64,000 bases of DNA from Gemmatimonadota bacterium (lineage in GTDB: Bacteria; Gemmatimonadota; Gemmatimonadetes; Longimicrobiales; Gaopeijiaceae), in the NCBI GenBank assembly GCA_027623325.1, contig JAQBXY010000016.1:1-64000 (forward strand), written 5' to 3'. The notes beneath the pieces were generated by a model, which was not told where the DNA came from, did no database searches, and worked only from the letters and a program-made list of their open reading frames with translations. Shown here in pieces: positions 19,764 to 27,427 of the stretch. Both the position numbers and the translations under genes were made by a program. Within the stretch, counting starts at the first letter, position 1; each line of letters begins with the position of its first letter.

Positions 19764-19811
19764 AAAAAACACGACCGTTTTACGGACTCAATAAGAAAAC
19801 GGCGGTTCGTG
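19764..19811 (-). terminator. Intrinsic terminator or attenuator between fabG and acpP
   Basis: On the minus strand a CCGTTTT/AAAACGG 7-bp stem is extended by CACGA/TCGTG after a 4-nt bulge, with a 14-nt loop, and is followed directly by six T. It begins 6 nt after the fabG stop and ends 18 nt before the acpP start. The T run is unusual in this GC-rich region, which supports real termination. Confidence 0.65.
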
Positions 19812-19816
19812 CGAGA

Positions 19817-20554
19817 CTACATGACCATCCCGCCGTCGACCGCCAATACCTGGCCGGTAATGTAGCGTGCCCCTGGGCCTACGAGAAACCGTGCGGCGCC
19901 CGCAATGTCCTGCGGTTCCCCGAGCGTTCCAAGGGGGATCTGGCTACGGAGAGTCTCGACCTGAGCTTCGGTCAGTTCACCCGTCATATCCGTGCGGATA
20001 AAGCCGGGCGCAATGGCGTTGCACCGGACTCCACGGCTAGCCAATTCTTTGGCCACACTCTTGGTCAGCCCGAGGAGACCCGCCTTCGAGGCTGCATAGT
20101 TCACCTGGCCGGCGTTTCCGGTAAGGCCCACGACCGAGCTGATGTTGAGGATCGCACCCTCGCGGCGTTTCATCATGCCGCGTGTTACGGCCCTGGTGAA
20201 GTTGAAGGCGCCCTTGAGGTTAGCAGCGATGACCTCATCGAATTCCTCATCCTTCATTCGGACCAGGATATTGTCGCGCGTGATCCCGGCATTGTTCACG
20301 AGAATCCCGACGTCGCCTATGTCGCTCTCGATACGGGACAGCGTCGCCGCGACGGCAGAGGCGTCGGCTACGTCGCACGCGAAGCCGGCGTGGCCGGATC
20401 CAGGAAGCTGGGCCGCCGCCGCCTCGGCACCCTGAGCCTGGCGAGAGACTACTGCGATCCGCGCTCCCGCCTCGGCTAGAGCCACGGCGATCGCCTGGCC
20501 AATGCCACGGGAGCCGCCCGTCACGATCGCGACCTTCCCCTCCAGTTCGGTCAT
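19817..20554 (-). CDS. fabG: 3-oxoacyl-ACP reductase
   Basis: NADPH-dependent short-chain dehydrogenase that reduces 3-oxoacyl-ACP. Cofactor motif TGGSRGIG (residues 12-19), NNAG (87-90) and catalytic Asn112, Ser140, Tyr153 and Lys157 (YAASK) are all present; the C-terminus VDGGMVM is typical. 245 residues. The start overlaps the fabD stop by ATGA. Its transcript appears to run into the hairpin before acpP. Confidence 0.96.
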   Translation of the reverse strand: MTELEGKVAIVTGGSRGIGQAIAVALAEAGARIAVVSRQAQGAEAAAAQLPGSGHAGFACDVADASAVAATLSRIESDIGDVGILVNNAGITRDNILVRMKDEEFDEVIAANLKGAFNFTRAVTRGMMKRREGAILNISSVVGLTGNAGQVNYAASKAGLLGLTKSVAKELASRGVRCNAIAPGFIRTDMTGELTEAQVETLRSQIPLGTLGEPQDIAGAARFLVGPGARYITGQVLAVDGGMVM

Positions 20555-21474
20555 GATGTCACCTCCAGCGATTCGAGGTCGGCCGGTTCACCCAGCGCCG
20601 TACTCGGGAAGCCCTTGGCGTTGCGTCGATTGAGCGTGCTGAGCACCCTGCCCGGCCCCAGCTCCAAGAAACGATCCGCCCCCGCTTCGATCATCGTCGA
20701 GATCGAGGCGCTCCATCGAACCGGCGACGTCAGCTGCCGTACGAGCAGCTCGCGAGCTACATCGCCCTTCGTCACGGGATCGGCGGTGGCATTCGAAATG
20801 ACCGGGTAGTCGGGGTCCCGGAAATCGACACTCTCTAGGTGCGCCCGCAGCCCCTCCGCGGCGGGTGCCATTAACGGCGAGTGAAAGGCACCAGAGACGG
20901 TCAACCGTACGACTTTTTTGGCACCCGCCTCGTGGGCGAGTCGCATGGCATGCTCGATACCGACGAGGTCCCCGCTCACCACGACCTGCCCTGCGGAGTT
21001 GAAGTTGGCGGGGACACAGACGCCGTCCTGGACGCGCGCGCAGAGTTCCTCCACGACCTCATCCTCGAGCCCAAGGATCGCCGCCATGGTTCCGGCGCGC
21101 TCACGGCCCGTCTCGAACATCAGTTCGCCCCTTATACGAACCGCCCCGAGCGCGTCCTCGAAGGACAGTGTGCCCGCCGCGACGTGCGCGCTGAACTCCC
21201 CCAGGGAATGGCCCGCCGCGAACGAGGCGGGGCCGATACGACTTCGCACCGTCCGGAGAACGGCTACCGAGTGAGTGAGCAAGGCCGGCTGAGCATTCTT
21301 CGTGGCGGTGAGATCGTCCTCTGGCCCCTCCCTCATGAGCCGAGAGAGCGAGAAGCCCAGGACCTCGTCCGCGACTCGGAGGACTTCCGCCGCCACAGGT
21401 TCCACCTCCGCGAGGGCGGTGGCCATCCCCACGTGTTGGGATCCCTGGCCGGGGAAGATCAGTGCAAGTGGCAT
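20551..21474 (-). CDS. fabD: Malonyl-CoA:ACP transacylase
   Basis: Transfers malonyl groups from CoA to ACP to feed fatty-acid elongation. The N-terminus IFPGQGSQHVGM, the nucleophile Ser90 in GHSLGEF and SGAFHSPLM with the catalytic His are characteristic. 307 residues, normal length. It lies 16 nt after fabH and overlaps fabG by 4 nt. Confidence 0.96.
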   Translation of the reverse strand: MPLALIFPGQGSQHVGMATALAEVEPVAAEVLRVADEVLGFSLSRLMREGPEDDLTATKNAQPALLTHSVAVLRTVRSRIGPASFAAGHSLGEFSAHVAAGTLSFEDALGAVRIRGELMFETGRERAGTMAAILGLEDEVVEELCARVQDGVCVPANFNSAGQVVVSGDLVGIEHAMRLAHEAGAKKVVRLTVSGAFHSPLMAPAAEGLRAHLESVDFRDPDYPVISNATADPVTKGDVARELLVRQLTSPVRWSASISTMIEAGADRFLELGPGRVLSTLNRRNAKGFPSTALGEPADLESLEVTS

Positions 21475-21490
21475 GGAGTTGGGGTTCGAA

Positions 21491-22486
21491 CTACATGCGG
21501 AGCGTCATTGCGCCCCAGGTGAGTCCCGCCCCGAAGGCGGCGGTAAGGACCTTCGAACCGGGACCGATTCGACCCTGCTCCAGGGCCTCGTCGAACGCGA
21601 TGGGTACCGACGCGGAGCTCATGTTGCCGTATCGGTCGACATTTACATAAACCTTTTCCATCGGTATGCCCGCGTACTTCGCCGTCGCCTCGATGATCCG
21701 GATGTTTGCTTGATGCGGCACCAGGAGGTCGATGTCGTCGGAGGTCAGCCCCGCCTTCTGGAGCGCTAGATCACATGCTTCGGCCATGTTGCGCACGGCG
21801 TTCTTGAAGATCTCGCGGCCCTGCATCTTCATGAGATGCCTGCCTTCATCGAGCACACCCTGGCTGAGCGGATCGATGGTCCCGCCCCCCGGCCTGTAAA
21901 GCAGATTCGCGAGTCTTCCGTCCGACCGCAGGTGTGTGGAGAGTATGCCTCTACCCGACCCGTTGGACCTGCGCACCACCGCGGCACCCGCCCCGTCGCC
22001 GAAGAGCACGGCGGTGGTTCGGTCGTCCCAGTCGATGATGGTGCTCATCTTCTCGGCGGAGATGACGAGCGCGATTTCGCCCCGTCCGGCCGCGAGATAG
22101 CCCTCGGCCATGCTGAGGCCATAGAGGAAGCCGCTACAGGCGGCCATGATGTCGAAGGCGACGGCGTTGTCGCATCCGAGTAGTGCCTGGGTGTCGCAGG
22201 CCGTGGATGGAAGCCACCGATCAGGGGTCGCCGTGGACAAGATCACGATGTCGACCTCACCCGGCTGGACACCCGCCCTTTCCATGGCCTGGCGGGCCGC
22301 GCTCGCACCCATTTCCGCGGCCGTCAGCCCGTCAGGGGCGATTCGGCGTTCGCTGATTCCGGTGCGCGTCCGGATCCACTCGTCGGACGTGTCCATGGTC
22401 TTCGCCAGGTCGTCGTTGGTTACGACGTTGTCCGGCAAGAATCGCCCCGTGGCGGCGATCTCGACGATGGGGGTCGGATTCTTCAT
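21491..22486 (-). CDS. fabH: Beta-ketoacyl-ACP synthase III
   Basis: Starts fatty-acid synthesis by condensing acetyl-CoA (or a branched acyl-CoA) with malonyl-ACP. The catalytic set is Cys117 (AACSGFLYGL), His258 (VPHQANIRI) and Asn288 (YGNMSSAS); the C-terminal GAGLTWGA is conserved. 331 residues. It overlaps plsX by ATGA, linking phospholipid and fatty-acid initiation genes. Confidence 0.97.
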   Translation of the reverse strand: MKNPTPIVEIAATGRFLPDNVVTNDDLAKTMDTSDEWIRTRTGISERRIAPDGLTAAEMGASAARQAMERAGVQPGEVDIVILSTATPDRWLPSTACDTQALLGCDNAVAFDIMAACSGFLYGLSMAEGYLAAGRGEIALVISAEKMSTIIDWDDRTTAVLFGDGAGAAVVRRSNGSGRGILSTHLRSDGRLANLLYRPGGGTIDPLSQGVLDEGRHLMKMQGREIFKNAVRNMAEACDLALQKAGLTSDDIDLLVPHQANIRIIEATAKYAGIPMEKVYVNVDRYGNMSSASVPIAFDEALEQGRIGPGSKVLTAAFGAGLTWGAMTLRM

Positions 22487-23457
22487 GACTGCAGATCCTC
22501 GGCGCTGTGTTTCACGAACTCGGAACCCACCGCACGTGCCGCGACGGCGAGTGCGTTGCGAATCGCCTTGGGCGGGGACGCTCCGTGACAGATGATCGAA
22601 ATACCTCCTAGGCCGAGTAGAGGGGCTCCCCCGTACTCGGCATAGTCCAGCACACGAAAGACGTGTTCCAGGTCCACCTTGCGGTCTTCGACGGCATCGA
22701 GCTCGTGTCGTAGGAGTCCAATGATGTACCCCGCCACCGACTCGTAGAACTTGAGGAGCACGTTTCCGATGAAGCCGTCACACACGATGACATCACAGTC
22801 GCCCGTGACGATGTCGCGCCCCTCGACGTTGCCCACGAAGTTGATCCCTGGCTCAACGCTCAGTAGATCGTACGCTGCGATGGTGAGTTCGTCACCTTTT
22901 CCGGGCTCCTCACCGATGTTCAGGAGCCCAATGCGGGGGTTCTCTCTCCCCATGGCATCTCGTGCATAGACGCTGCCGAGGTGTGCGAATTGAACGAGAT
23001 GGTGAGGTTTGCAGCCGATGTTGGCCCCGGCGTCGAGCAGAAGGCACAACTCCCCGGCTGTCGGGAGCATCGTACCGACGGGGGGGCGATCGACCCCAGG
23101 AAGTGGGCGCAGGGTAAAGAGCGACGACGCCATGACCGCCCCCGTCGAGCCGGCGCTCACGAATGCATCGACATCCCCTTCCTTGTGCATTCGAAGTCCG
23201 ACCACGATCGAGGAGTCGGGCTTGCGTCGAATCACGGATGCGGGCGGGTCAGCCGACGTCACGCGGTCCGGAGCGTGACGGATGTGCAGGCCCTTTGGGA
23301 TGACCGGGTGATTCGCCAGCTCAGCCCGAATGAGTGCCTCGTCGCCGACCAATACGATCTCAAGATCTCCCCCCAGCTCCTGGAGGGCCTGGATCGCGCC
23401 CGCGACCTCCGAGCGGGGGGCCTCATTGGTCCCCATCGCGTCGAGTGCTATGCGCAA
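22483..23457 (-). CDS. plsX: Phosphate acyltransferase PlsX
   Basis: Makes acyl-phosphate from acyl-ACP for PlsY-dependent glycerol-3-phosphate acylation. The family N-terminus IALDAMGTNEAP is present (many members have IALDAMGGD), followed by SAGSTGAVMA, LLDAGANIGCKP, NIGEEPGKG and CDGFIGNVLLK. To keep the conserved N-terminus the start must be the TTG at 23457; the first ATG falls inside that motif and I see no usable start further upstream. 324 residues. An 85-nt gap separates it from rpmF. Confidence 0.93.
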   Translation of the reverse strand: MRIALDAMGTNEAPRSEVAGAIQALQELGGDLEIVLVGDEALIRAELANHPVIPKGLHIRHAPDRVTSADPPASVIRRKPDSSIVVGLRMHKEGDVDAFVSAGSTGAVMASSLFTLRPLPGVDRPPVGTMLPTAGELCLLLDAGANIGCKPHHLVQFAHLGSVYARDAMGRENPRIGLLNIGEEPGKGDELTIAAYDLLSVEPGINFVGNVEGRDIVTGDCDVIVCDGFIGNVLLKFYESVAGYIIGLLRHELDAVEDRKVDLEHVFRVLDYAEYGGAPLLGLGGISIICHGASPPKAIRNALAVAARAVGSEFVKHSAEDLQS

Positions 23458-23542
23458 AGCAACATCCCGTGTCTCCGGCTCAGCCGTGCTCGCCCCAAGC
23501 GCTCGGTCCGCTCGAAGAGATGGGCGCTCCGAGGGCTGAAGC

Positions 23543-23725
23543 TCAGTCTACGTCGATGGGGAGGACGAGTTGGTCCCGGTAATGCCCGCAGCTTGGGCAG
23601 ACGCGGTGCGGCATCTTGGGGTCTCCACACTTCGAACAGCTGTTGACGGTGACGTCTTCAGCCTTGATGTGGGTGCGACGCTTACGCTGGCGCTGTTTGG
23701 AGGTACGCTTCTTGGGAACGGCCAT
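23543..23725 (-). CDS. rpmF: 50S ribosomal protein bL32
   Basis: A 60-residue ribosomal protein starting MAVPKKRTSKQRQRKRR, the bL32 hallmark. CSKC and CPSC form the zinc-ribbon version of the protein (C+ form), so no zinc-independent substitution is seen. It lies 4 nt after the DUF177 gene, the widespread DUF177-rpmF-plsX-fab order. Confidence 0.97.
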   Translation of the reverse strand: MAVPKKRTSKQRQRKRRTHIKAEDVTVNSCSKCGDPKMPHRVCPSCGHYRDQLVLPIDVD

Positions 23726-23729
23726 CGAT

Positions 23730-24239
23730 TCACTCGTCCTTTAGGTTCCGGAGCGTCGCCCACCGCGGGTCGGTCTCATCGTCCACACAGTCGCACTCGC
23801 CCTCGTTCAGGTTCGTGCCACAGGTGGAACAGAGACCCCGACAGCCCGGATCGCAAACCACATATGGATTCATCGCGAGGACCACTTCCTCGCGCACTGC
23901 ACTGCCCAGGTCCAGCACTGCACTTCTCGGCTCGAACGTGTAGCCACCCACGTCTTCGTCGTCGGGGTCCACATCCGAAACGAACACCAACACCAGAGAA
24001 CTCCTGAACGGCGTGTTGAGCGGCTTCAGGCATCGCTTGCATTCCTGGCGTAACTCCCCCGTCACACTCCCGCGCACGACAATCTCGCCCGTGCCAGCGT
24101 TGGTCGCCTGTAGATCGATCTCGATGTCACCGGTCCACGGGAGATCGGTACCGGTCCACAGATCATCCGTCGGGGACAGTCGAGCCGCGACGATCGCCGA
24201 CCCTTCACGCCCCAACTGCCCAAGGTCAACTCTGAGCAT
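23730..24239 (-). CDS. DUF177 (YceD-like) protein
   Basis: Member of the DUF177/YceD family, found next to rpmF in most bacteria and linked in some to 23S rRNA accumulation. The motif ECKRCLKPL in the middle and the C-terminal CRGLCSTCGTNLNEGECDC are the conserved cysteines, suggesting metal binding. 169 residues. No Shine-Dalgarno is visible; a candidate promoter ends only 8 nt before the ATG. Confidence 0.92.
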   Translation of the reverse strand: MLRVDLGQLGREGSAIVAARLSPTDDLWTGTDLPWTGDIEIDLQATNAGTGEIVVRGSVTGELRQECKRCLKPLNTPFRSSLVLVFVSDVDPDDEDVGGYTFEPRSAVLDLGSAVREEVVLAMNPYVVCDPGCRGLCSTCGTNLNEGECDCVDDETDPRWATLRNLKDE

Positions 24240-24247
24240 AGTCGTAA

Positions 24248-24275
24248 AAGCTAGTAACTAAGCGAAGATTGTCTA
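24248..24275 (-). promoter_or_regulatory. Candidate promoter before the DUF177-rpmF-fab genes
   Basis: Minus strand: TAGACA (24275-24270), 16 nt, then TAGCTT (24253-24248), in an unusually AT-rich 45-nt gap. Transcription would begin within about two bases of the DUF177 ATG, giving a nearly leaderless mRNA, in line with the missing Shine-Dalgarno. Confidence 0.35.
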
Positions 24276-24284
24276 GAGGAGCCC

Positions 24285-24704
24285 TTAGAGACGAAGTCGT
24301 TCGTGGGCGGAGAAGAAGAAGCCGATCTCGATCGCCGCATTCTCGTCGGAATCCGAAGCGTGAATGGCATTTCTGCCCTTGGACTCTGCAAACAGCTTTC
24401 GGACCGTGCCATCGGCCGCCTCGGCCGGATCGGTGGCGCCGATTGTATCCCGCAGCTTCGCCACGGCTCCGTCGGCCTCGAGCACCATGGGCATTACCGG
24501 CCCAGACGTCATGAATTCGACCAACTCAGCGTAGAAGGGGCGCCCCTCGTGGACCGCGTAAAAGGCCCCTGCTTGTTTAGCATCCATCGTGGTGAGGCGA
24601 AGAGCGCGAACCTTGAAGCCCGCGTGCTCGAGATGGGCAAGGATGGCGCCCGCCTTGCCCGCGCCCACGGCGTCGGGCTTGATGATGGCCAGTGTATGAC
24701 TCAT
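24285..24704 (-). CDS. ndk: Nucleoside diphosphate kinase
   Basis: Moves the gamma-phosphate of ATP onto other (d)NDPs through a phosphohistidine. The N-terminus TLAIIKPDAV and the active-site His115 in NAIHASDS are present. 139 residues, normal size. It overlaps the CBS-domain gene by ATGA. Being two genes below sucCD, which can make GTP or ATP, is a frequent pairing. Confidence 0.97.
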   Translation of the reverse strand: MSHTLAIIKPDAVGAGKAGAILAHLEHAGFKVRALRLTTMDAKQAGAFYAVHEGRPFYAELVEFMTSGPVMPMVLEADGAVAKLRDTIGATDPAEAADGTVRKLFAESKGRNAIHASDSDENAAIEIGFFFSAHERLRL

Positions 24705-25162
24705 GAATCGTCTTTCGTTTCGTCGTTAGTAGGGAGCCACGCAGCGTGCAGCGCGCTCAGAATGCGATCTCGCGTTATCAAGCCGATCAACTCACCGTCG
24801 CGCACCACCGGGAGTTGCTCGACCTTCCTATTCACCATCATGCGGGCCGCTTCGGCCAACTCCTGTGACTCCGAGACGCATAGAACCGCCCTGGTCATGA
24901 CGTCGCGTGCGGTCAGCGGTCCCCCCCTGACCTCACCTTCCGCCTCTTCCGACACCTCACCGCGCAGCAATTGCGACAGCGCGTCTCCCGTCGTGATGAT
25001 TCCGAGCACTTCATATCCAGGCCCGACCACCGGCACGGCTCGCACTGCACGCCGGACCATCAGATCGACGACCTCCGCGAGCGGTGTTTCCGGATACACG
25101 CGGTACTTCACCGTTTCGAGCGCATCCTCAACAAGGAGCCGCTTCTGGGGTCCAGCTGTCAC
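24701..25162 (-). CDS. CBS-pair domain protein
   Basis: A 153-residue protein made almost entirely of two CBS motifs (about residues 8-70 and 87-145, with VRAVPVVGPGYEVLGIITTGD and VEQLPVVRDGELIGLITRD). Such stand-alone pairs usually sense adenine nucleotides. No catalytic domain is attached, so the target is unknown; its overlap with ndk and closeness to sucCD suggest an energy-related sensor. The GTG start has a strong GGGAGGT upstream. Confidence 0.9.
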   Translation of the reverse strand: MTAGPQKRLLVEDALETVKYRVYPETPLAEVVDLMVRRAVRAVPVVGPGYEVLGIITTGDALSQLLRGEVSEEAEGEVRGGPLTARDVMTRAVLCVSESQELAEAARMMVNRKVEQLPVVRDGELIGLITRDRILSALHAAWLPTNDETKDDS

Positions 25163-25224
25163 GTCGACCTCCCTGGCTGCCCACCGTCCCGTAGCGCGGG
25201 TGCGGGGGAGCGTGAGCCCCGGCG

Positions 25225-26109
25225 TTATGCCAGGGCCTCTTGAATCAGGCCCACGATGTCGGCCGGTCGCTTCGCGACCGGGATGCCGTTCTCCTCGAAC
25301 GCCTTGATCTTGTCTTCGGCCGTTCCTGCCGAGCCGCTGATGATGGCACCCGCGTGCCCCATACGTCGTCCGGGCGGTGCGGTCCGTCCCGCGATGAAAC
25401 CGACGACGGGCTTGCGAACGTGTTCGCGGACGTATTCAGCCGCTTCCTGCTCGTCCGTACCGCCGATCTCGCCGATCATCACGATGGCGGCCGTGTCGCC
25501 GTCCTGATTAAAGGCCTCGAGACAGTCGATAAAATTCGTCCCGATGAGCGGGTCGCCGCCGATTCCGACACACGTCGTCTGGCCGAGGCCGACACTGGTG
25601 AGTTGGAAGACGGCCTCGTACGTGAGGGTACCGGAGCGAGACACAACGCCCACAGGACCCTCCATGACGATCTGGGCCGGAAGAATCCCGACCTTGGACT
25701 TGCCGGGAGAAATCAGGCCGGGACAGTTCGGACCGAGAATGCGGACGCCCCGGTCGCGTGCGAACGCGTGGGCGCGCGCCATGTCTAGAACGGGCACTCC
25801 CTCCGTGATGGCCACGACGAGGCTCACTCCGGAATCTGCCGCCTCGAGAATCGCGTTAGCCGCGAAGGCCGGAGGTACGTAGATGACTGACGTGTTCGCC
25901 CCGGTTTGGGCGACCGCTTCGTCCATCGAGTTGAAGATCGGCGCCGACTTGCCGTCCGGGCCCTCGAAGGTCTGGCCGCCCTTCCCTGGCGTGACGCCGG
26001 CAACGACCTGCGTGCCGTACTCCATCATCTGGTAGGTGTGGAAGCTGCCGTCGCGGCCGGTAATGCCCTGGACGACGAGTCGGGTGTCGGAATCGATGAA
26101 GATTGCCAT
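25225..26109 (-). CDS. sucD: Succinyl-CoA ligase, alpha subunit
   Basis: TCA-cycle enzyme; the alpha subunit binds CoA and carries the phosphohistidine. Motifs: [13 protein letters not shown] at the N-terminus, [26 protein letters not shown] and His252 in GHAGAIISG, the phosphorylated residue. 294 residues. It follows sucC by 13 nt. Confidence 0.97.
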   Translation of the reverse strand: MAIFIDSDTRLVVQGITGRDGSFHTYQMMEYGTQVVAGVTPGKGGQTFEGPDGKSAPIFNSMDEAVAQTGANTSVIYVPPAFAANAILEAADSGVSLVVAITEGVPVLDMARAHAFARDRGVRILGPNCPGLISPGKSKVGILPAQIVMEGPVGVVSRSGTLTYEAVFQLTSVGLGQTTCVGIGGDPLIGTNFIDCLEAFNQDGDTAAIVMIGEIGGTDEQEAAEYVREHVRKPVVGFIAGRTAPPGRRMGHAGAIISGSAGTAEDKIKAFEENGIPVAKRPADIVGLIQEALA

Positions 26110-26122
26110 TCGGTTTCGTGCC

Positions 26123-27256
26123 CTATGCCTTGGCGAGCTGCACGGCTTTCTCGACCACCGCGTCCATCGACGTGTAGGCCGAGAAGCCCGCTTCTTTGAG
26201 GATCTCCAGCGCCAGATCTTCGTTCGTTCCGGTCAGGCGGATGACGATCGGCGGCTTGATGTCAATGCGTCGGGTGGCTTCGACGATGCCGTTCGCGACG
26301 TCATCGCAACGTGTGATGCCTCCAAAAATATTGAAGAGGATGGACTTCACATTCGGATCCGAAGTGATGATCTCCAGGGCCGCGACCACCTTGTCGGGAT
26401 TCGATGAACCACCGATGTCGAGGAAGTTCGCCGGCGCCCCGCCGTAGTATTTCACGAGGTCCATGGTTGCCATGGCGAGGCCGGCTCCGTTGACACAGCA
26501 GCCGACGTTTCCATCGAGCTTCACATAAGAAAGGCCCGCGTCCCGAGCCTTGGTCTCCGAAGGCGGCTCCGAGGAGGAGTCACGCATGGAGGCGACCTCG
26601 GGACGGCGGAACAATTCGCTGTCATCGATGCTCATCTTGGCGTCGATCGCCTTCACTTCTCCCGAGGGAGTCGTGATGAGCGGGTTGATCTCGGCCATGG
26701 AAGCGCCCGATTCCACGAACGAATCGTAGAGCTGGGCGATGACCTTGCTGGCCTGTTTGATGAGGCCCGGGTCGTCGTAAAGGAAGTTCGCGAGCCAGAA
26801 CGCCTGGTGCGGAAGAAGGCCGTATCGCGGGTCGACCGTGAGTTTGCGGATCGCATCCGGATTGGAGTGAGACACTTCCTCGATGTCGACACCACCCGCC
26901 GCTGAAACCATGAAGGTTGCCGCCTGGTTCTTCCGATCTACCAGCACGCCGACGTACGCTTCGGTGGCAATGTCTTCGGCGGGTGTAACGAGCACCTTCT
27001 GGACCGTCAGGCCGTTGATTTCCATCCCGAGGATGTTGAAGGCATGCTCGCGCGCCTCCGCGGCAGTCTTCGCCAGCTTCACGCCGCCCGCCTTGCCGCG
27101 CCCCCCGGAGTGGACCTGGGCCTTCACCACGACCATGCCGCCGTACTTGGAAGCTATGGCTTCGGCTTCGTCCGCGGTCGTGGCGATCTCGCCCGGCGGT
27201 ACGGGAATGCCCGCTGCGCGGAACCGCTCTTTCGCCTGATACTCGTGGATGTCCAT
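26123..27256 (-). CDS. sucC: Succinyl-CoA ligase, beta subunit
   Basis: Nucleotide-binding ATP-grasp subunit of succinyl-CoA synthetase. Starting [12 protein letters not shown] gives 377 residues. [37 protein letters not shown] and [10 protein letters not shown] are conserved family motifs. A GTG at 27304 would add 16 residues but the ATG matches the family N-terminus. Whether it prefers ATP or GTP cannot be told safely. First gene of the long minus-strand cluster, with a roughly 140-nt leader containing a hairpin. Confidence 0.96.
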   Translation of the reverse strand: MDIHEYQAKERFRAAGIPVPPGEIATTADEAEAIASKYGGMVVVKAQVHSGGRGKAGGVKLAKTAAEAREHAFNILGMEINGLTVQKVLVTPAEDIATEAYVGVLVDRKNQAATFMVSAAGGVDIEEVSHSNPDAIRKLTVDPRYGLLPHQAFWLANFLYDDPGLIKQASKVIAQLYDSFVESGASMAEINPLITTPSGEVKAIDAKMSIDDSELFRRPEVASMRDSSSEPPSETKARDAGLSYVKLDGNVGCCVNGAGLAMATMDLVKYYGGAPANFLDIGGSSNPDKVVAALEIITSDPNVKSILFNIFGGITRCDDVANGIVEATRRIDIKPPIVIRLTGTNEDLALEILKEAGFSAYTSMDAVVEKAVQLAKA

Positions 27257-27366
27257 GCGATTCGGGCTAGAGGTTCGAACGTGAGGGTCCGGCGGGTGAG
27301 ACACCTGACGGACAGCAGAAAAAACTACCAGAGGCCGCAGGGTGGATCAACGTCACATGCCTGTGC

Positions 27367-27390
27367 CGCCGGGTCCCGCGAGACCCGGCG
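27367..27390 (-). promoter_or_regulatory. Perfect 9-bp hairpin in the sucC leader
   Basis: Positions 27367-27375 and 27382-27390 form an uninterrupted 9-bp inverted repeat with a 6-nt loop, in the gap after the UPF0182 gene and before sucC. On the minus strand no T run follows, so it is not a standard terminator; it may stabilise or regulate the sucC leader. Confidence 0.45.
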
Positions 27391-27404
27391 CGGGGTCCGC
27401 TCTA

Positions 27405-27410
27405 TTTATA
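27405..27410 (-). promoter_or_regulatory. Candidate -10 box for sucCD
   Basis: TATAAA on the minus strand, in the only AT-rich stretch of the 171-nt gap between the UPF0182 gene and sucC. No convincing -35 box precedes it. Transcription from here would put the hairpin at 27367-27390 near the 5' end of the mRNA. Confidence 0.35.
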
Positions 27411-27427
27411 CCACGGGCTGCTCGTCA

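Noticed and set aside
27262-27285. GGTTCGAAC resembling a tRNA T-loop
   Set aside because: The flanking bases do not form the 5-bp T stem and no acceptor or anticodon stem can be drawn.
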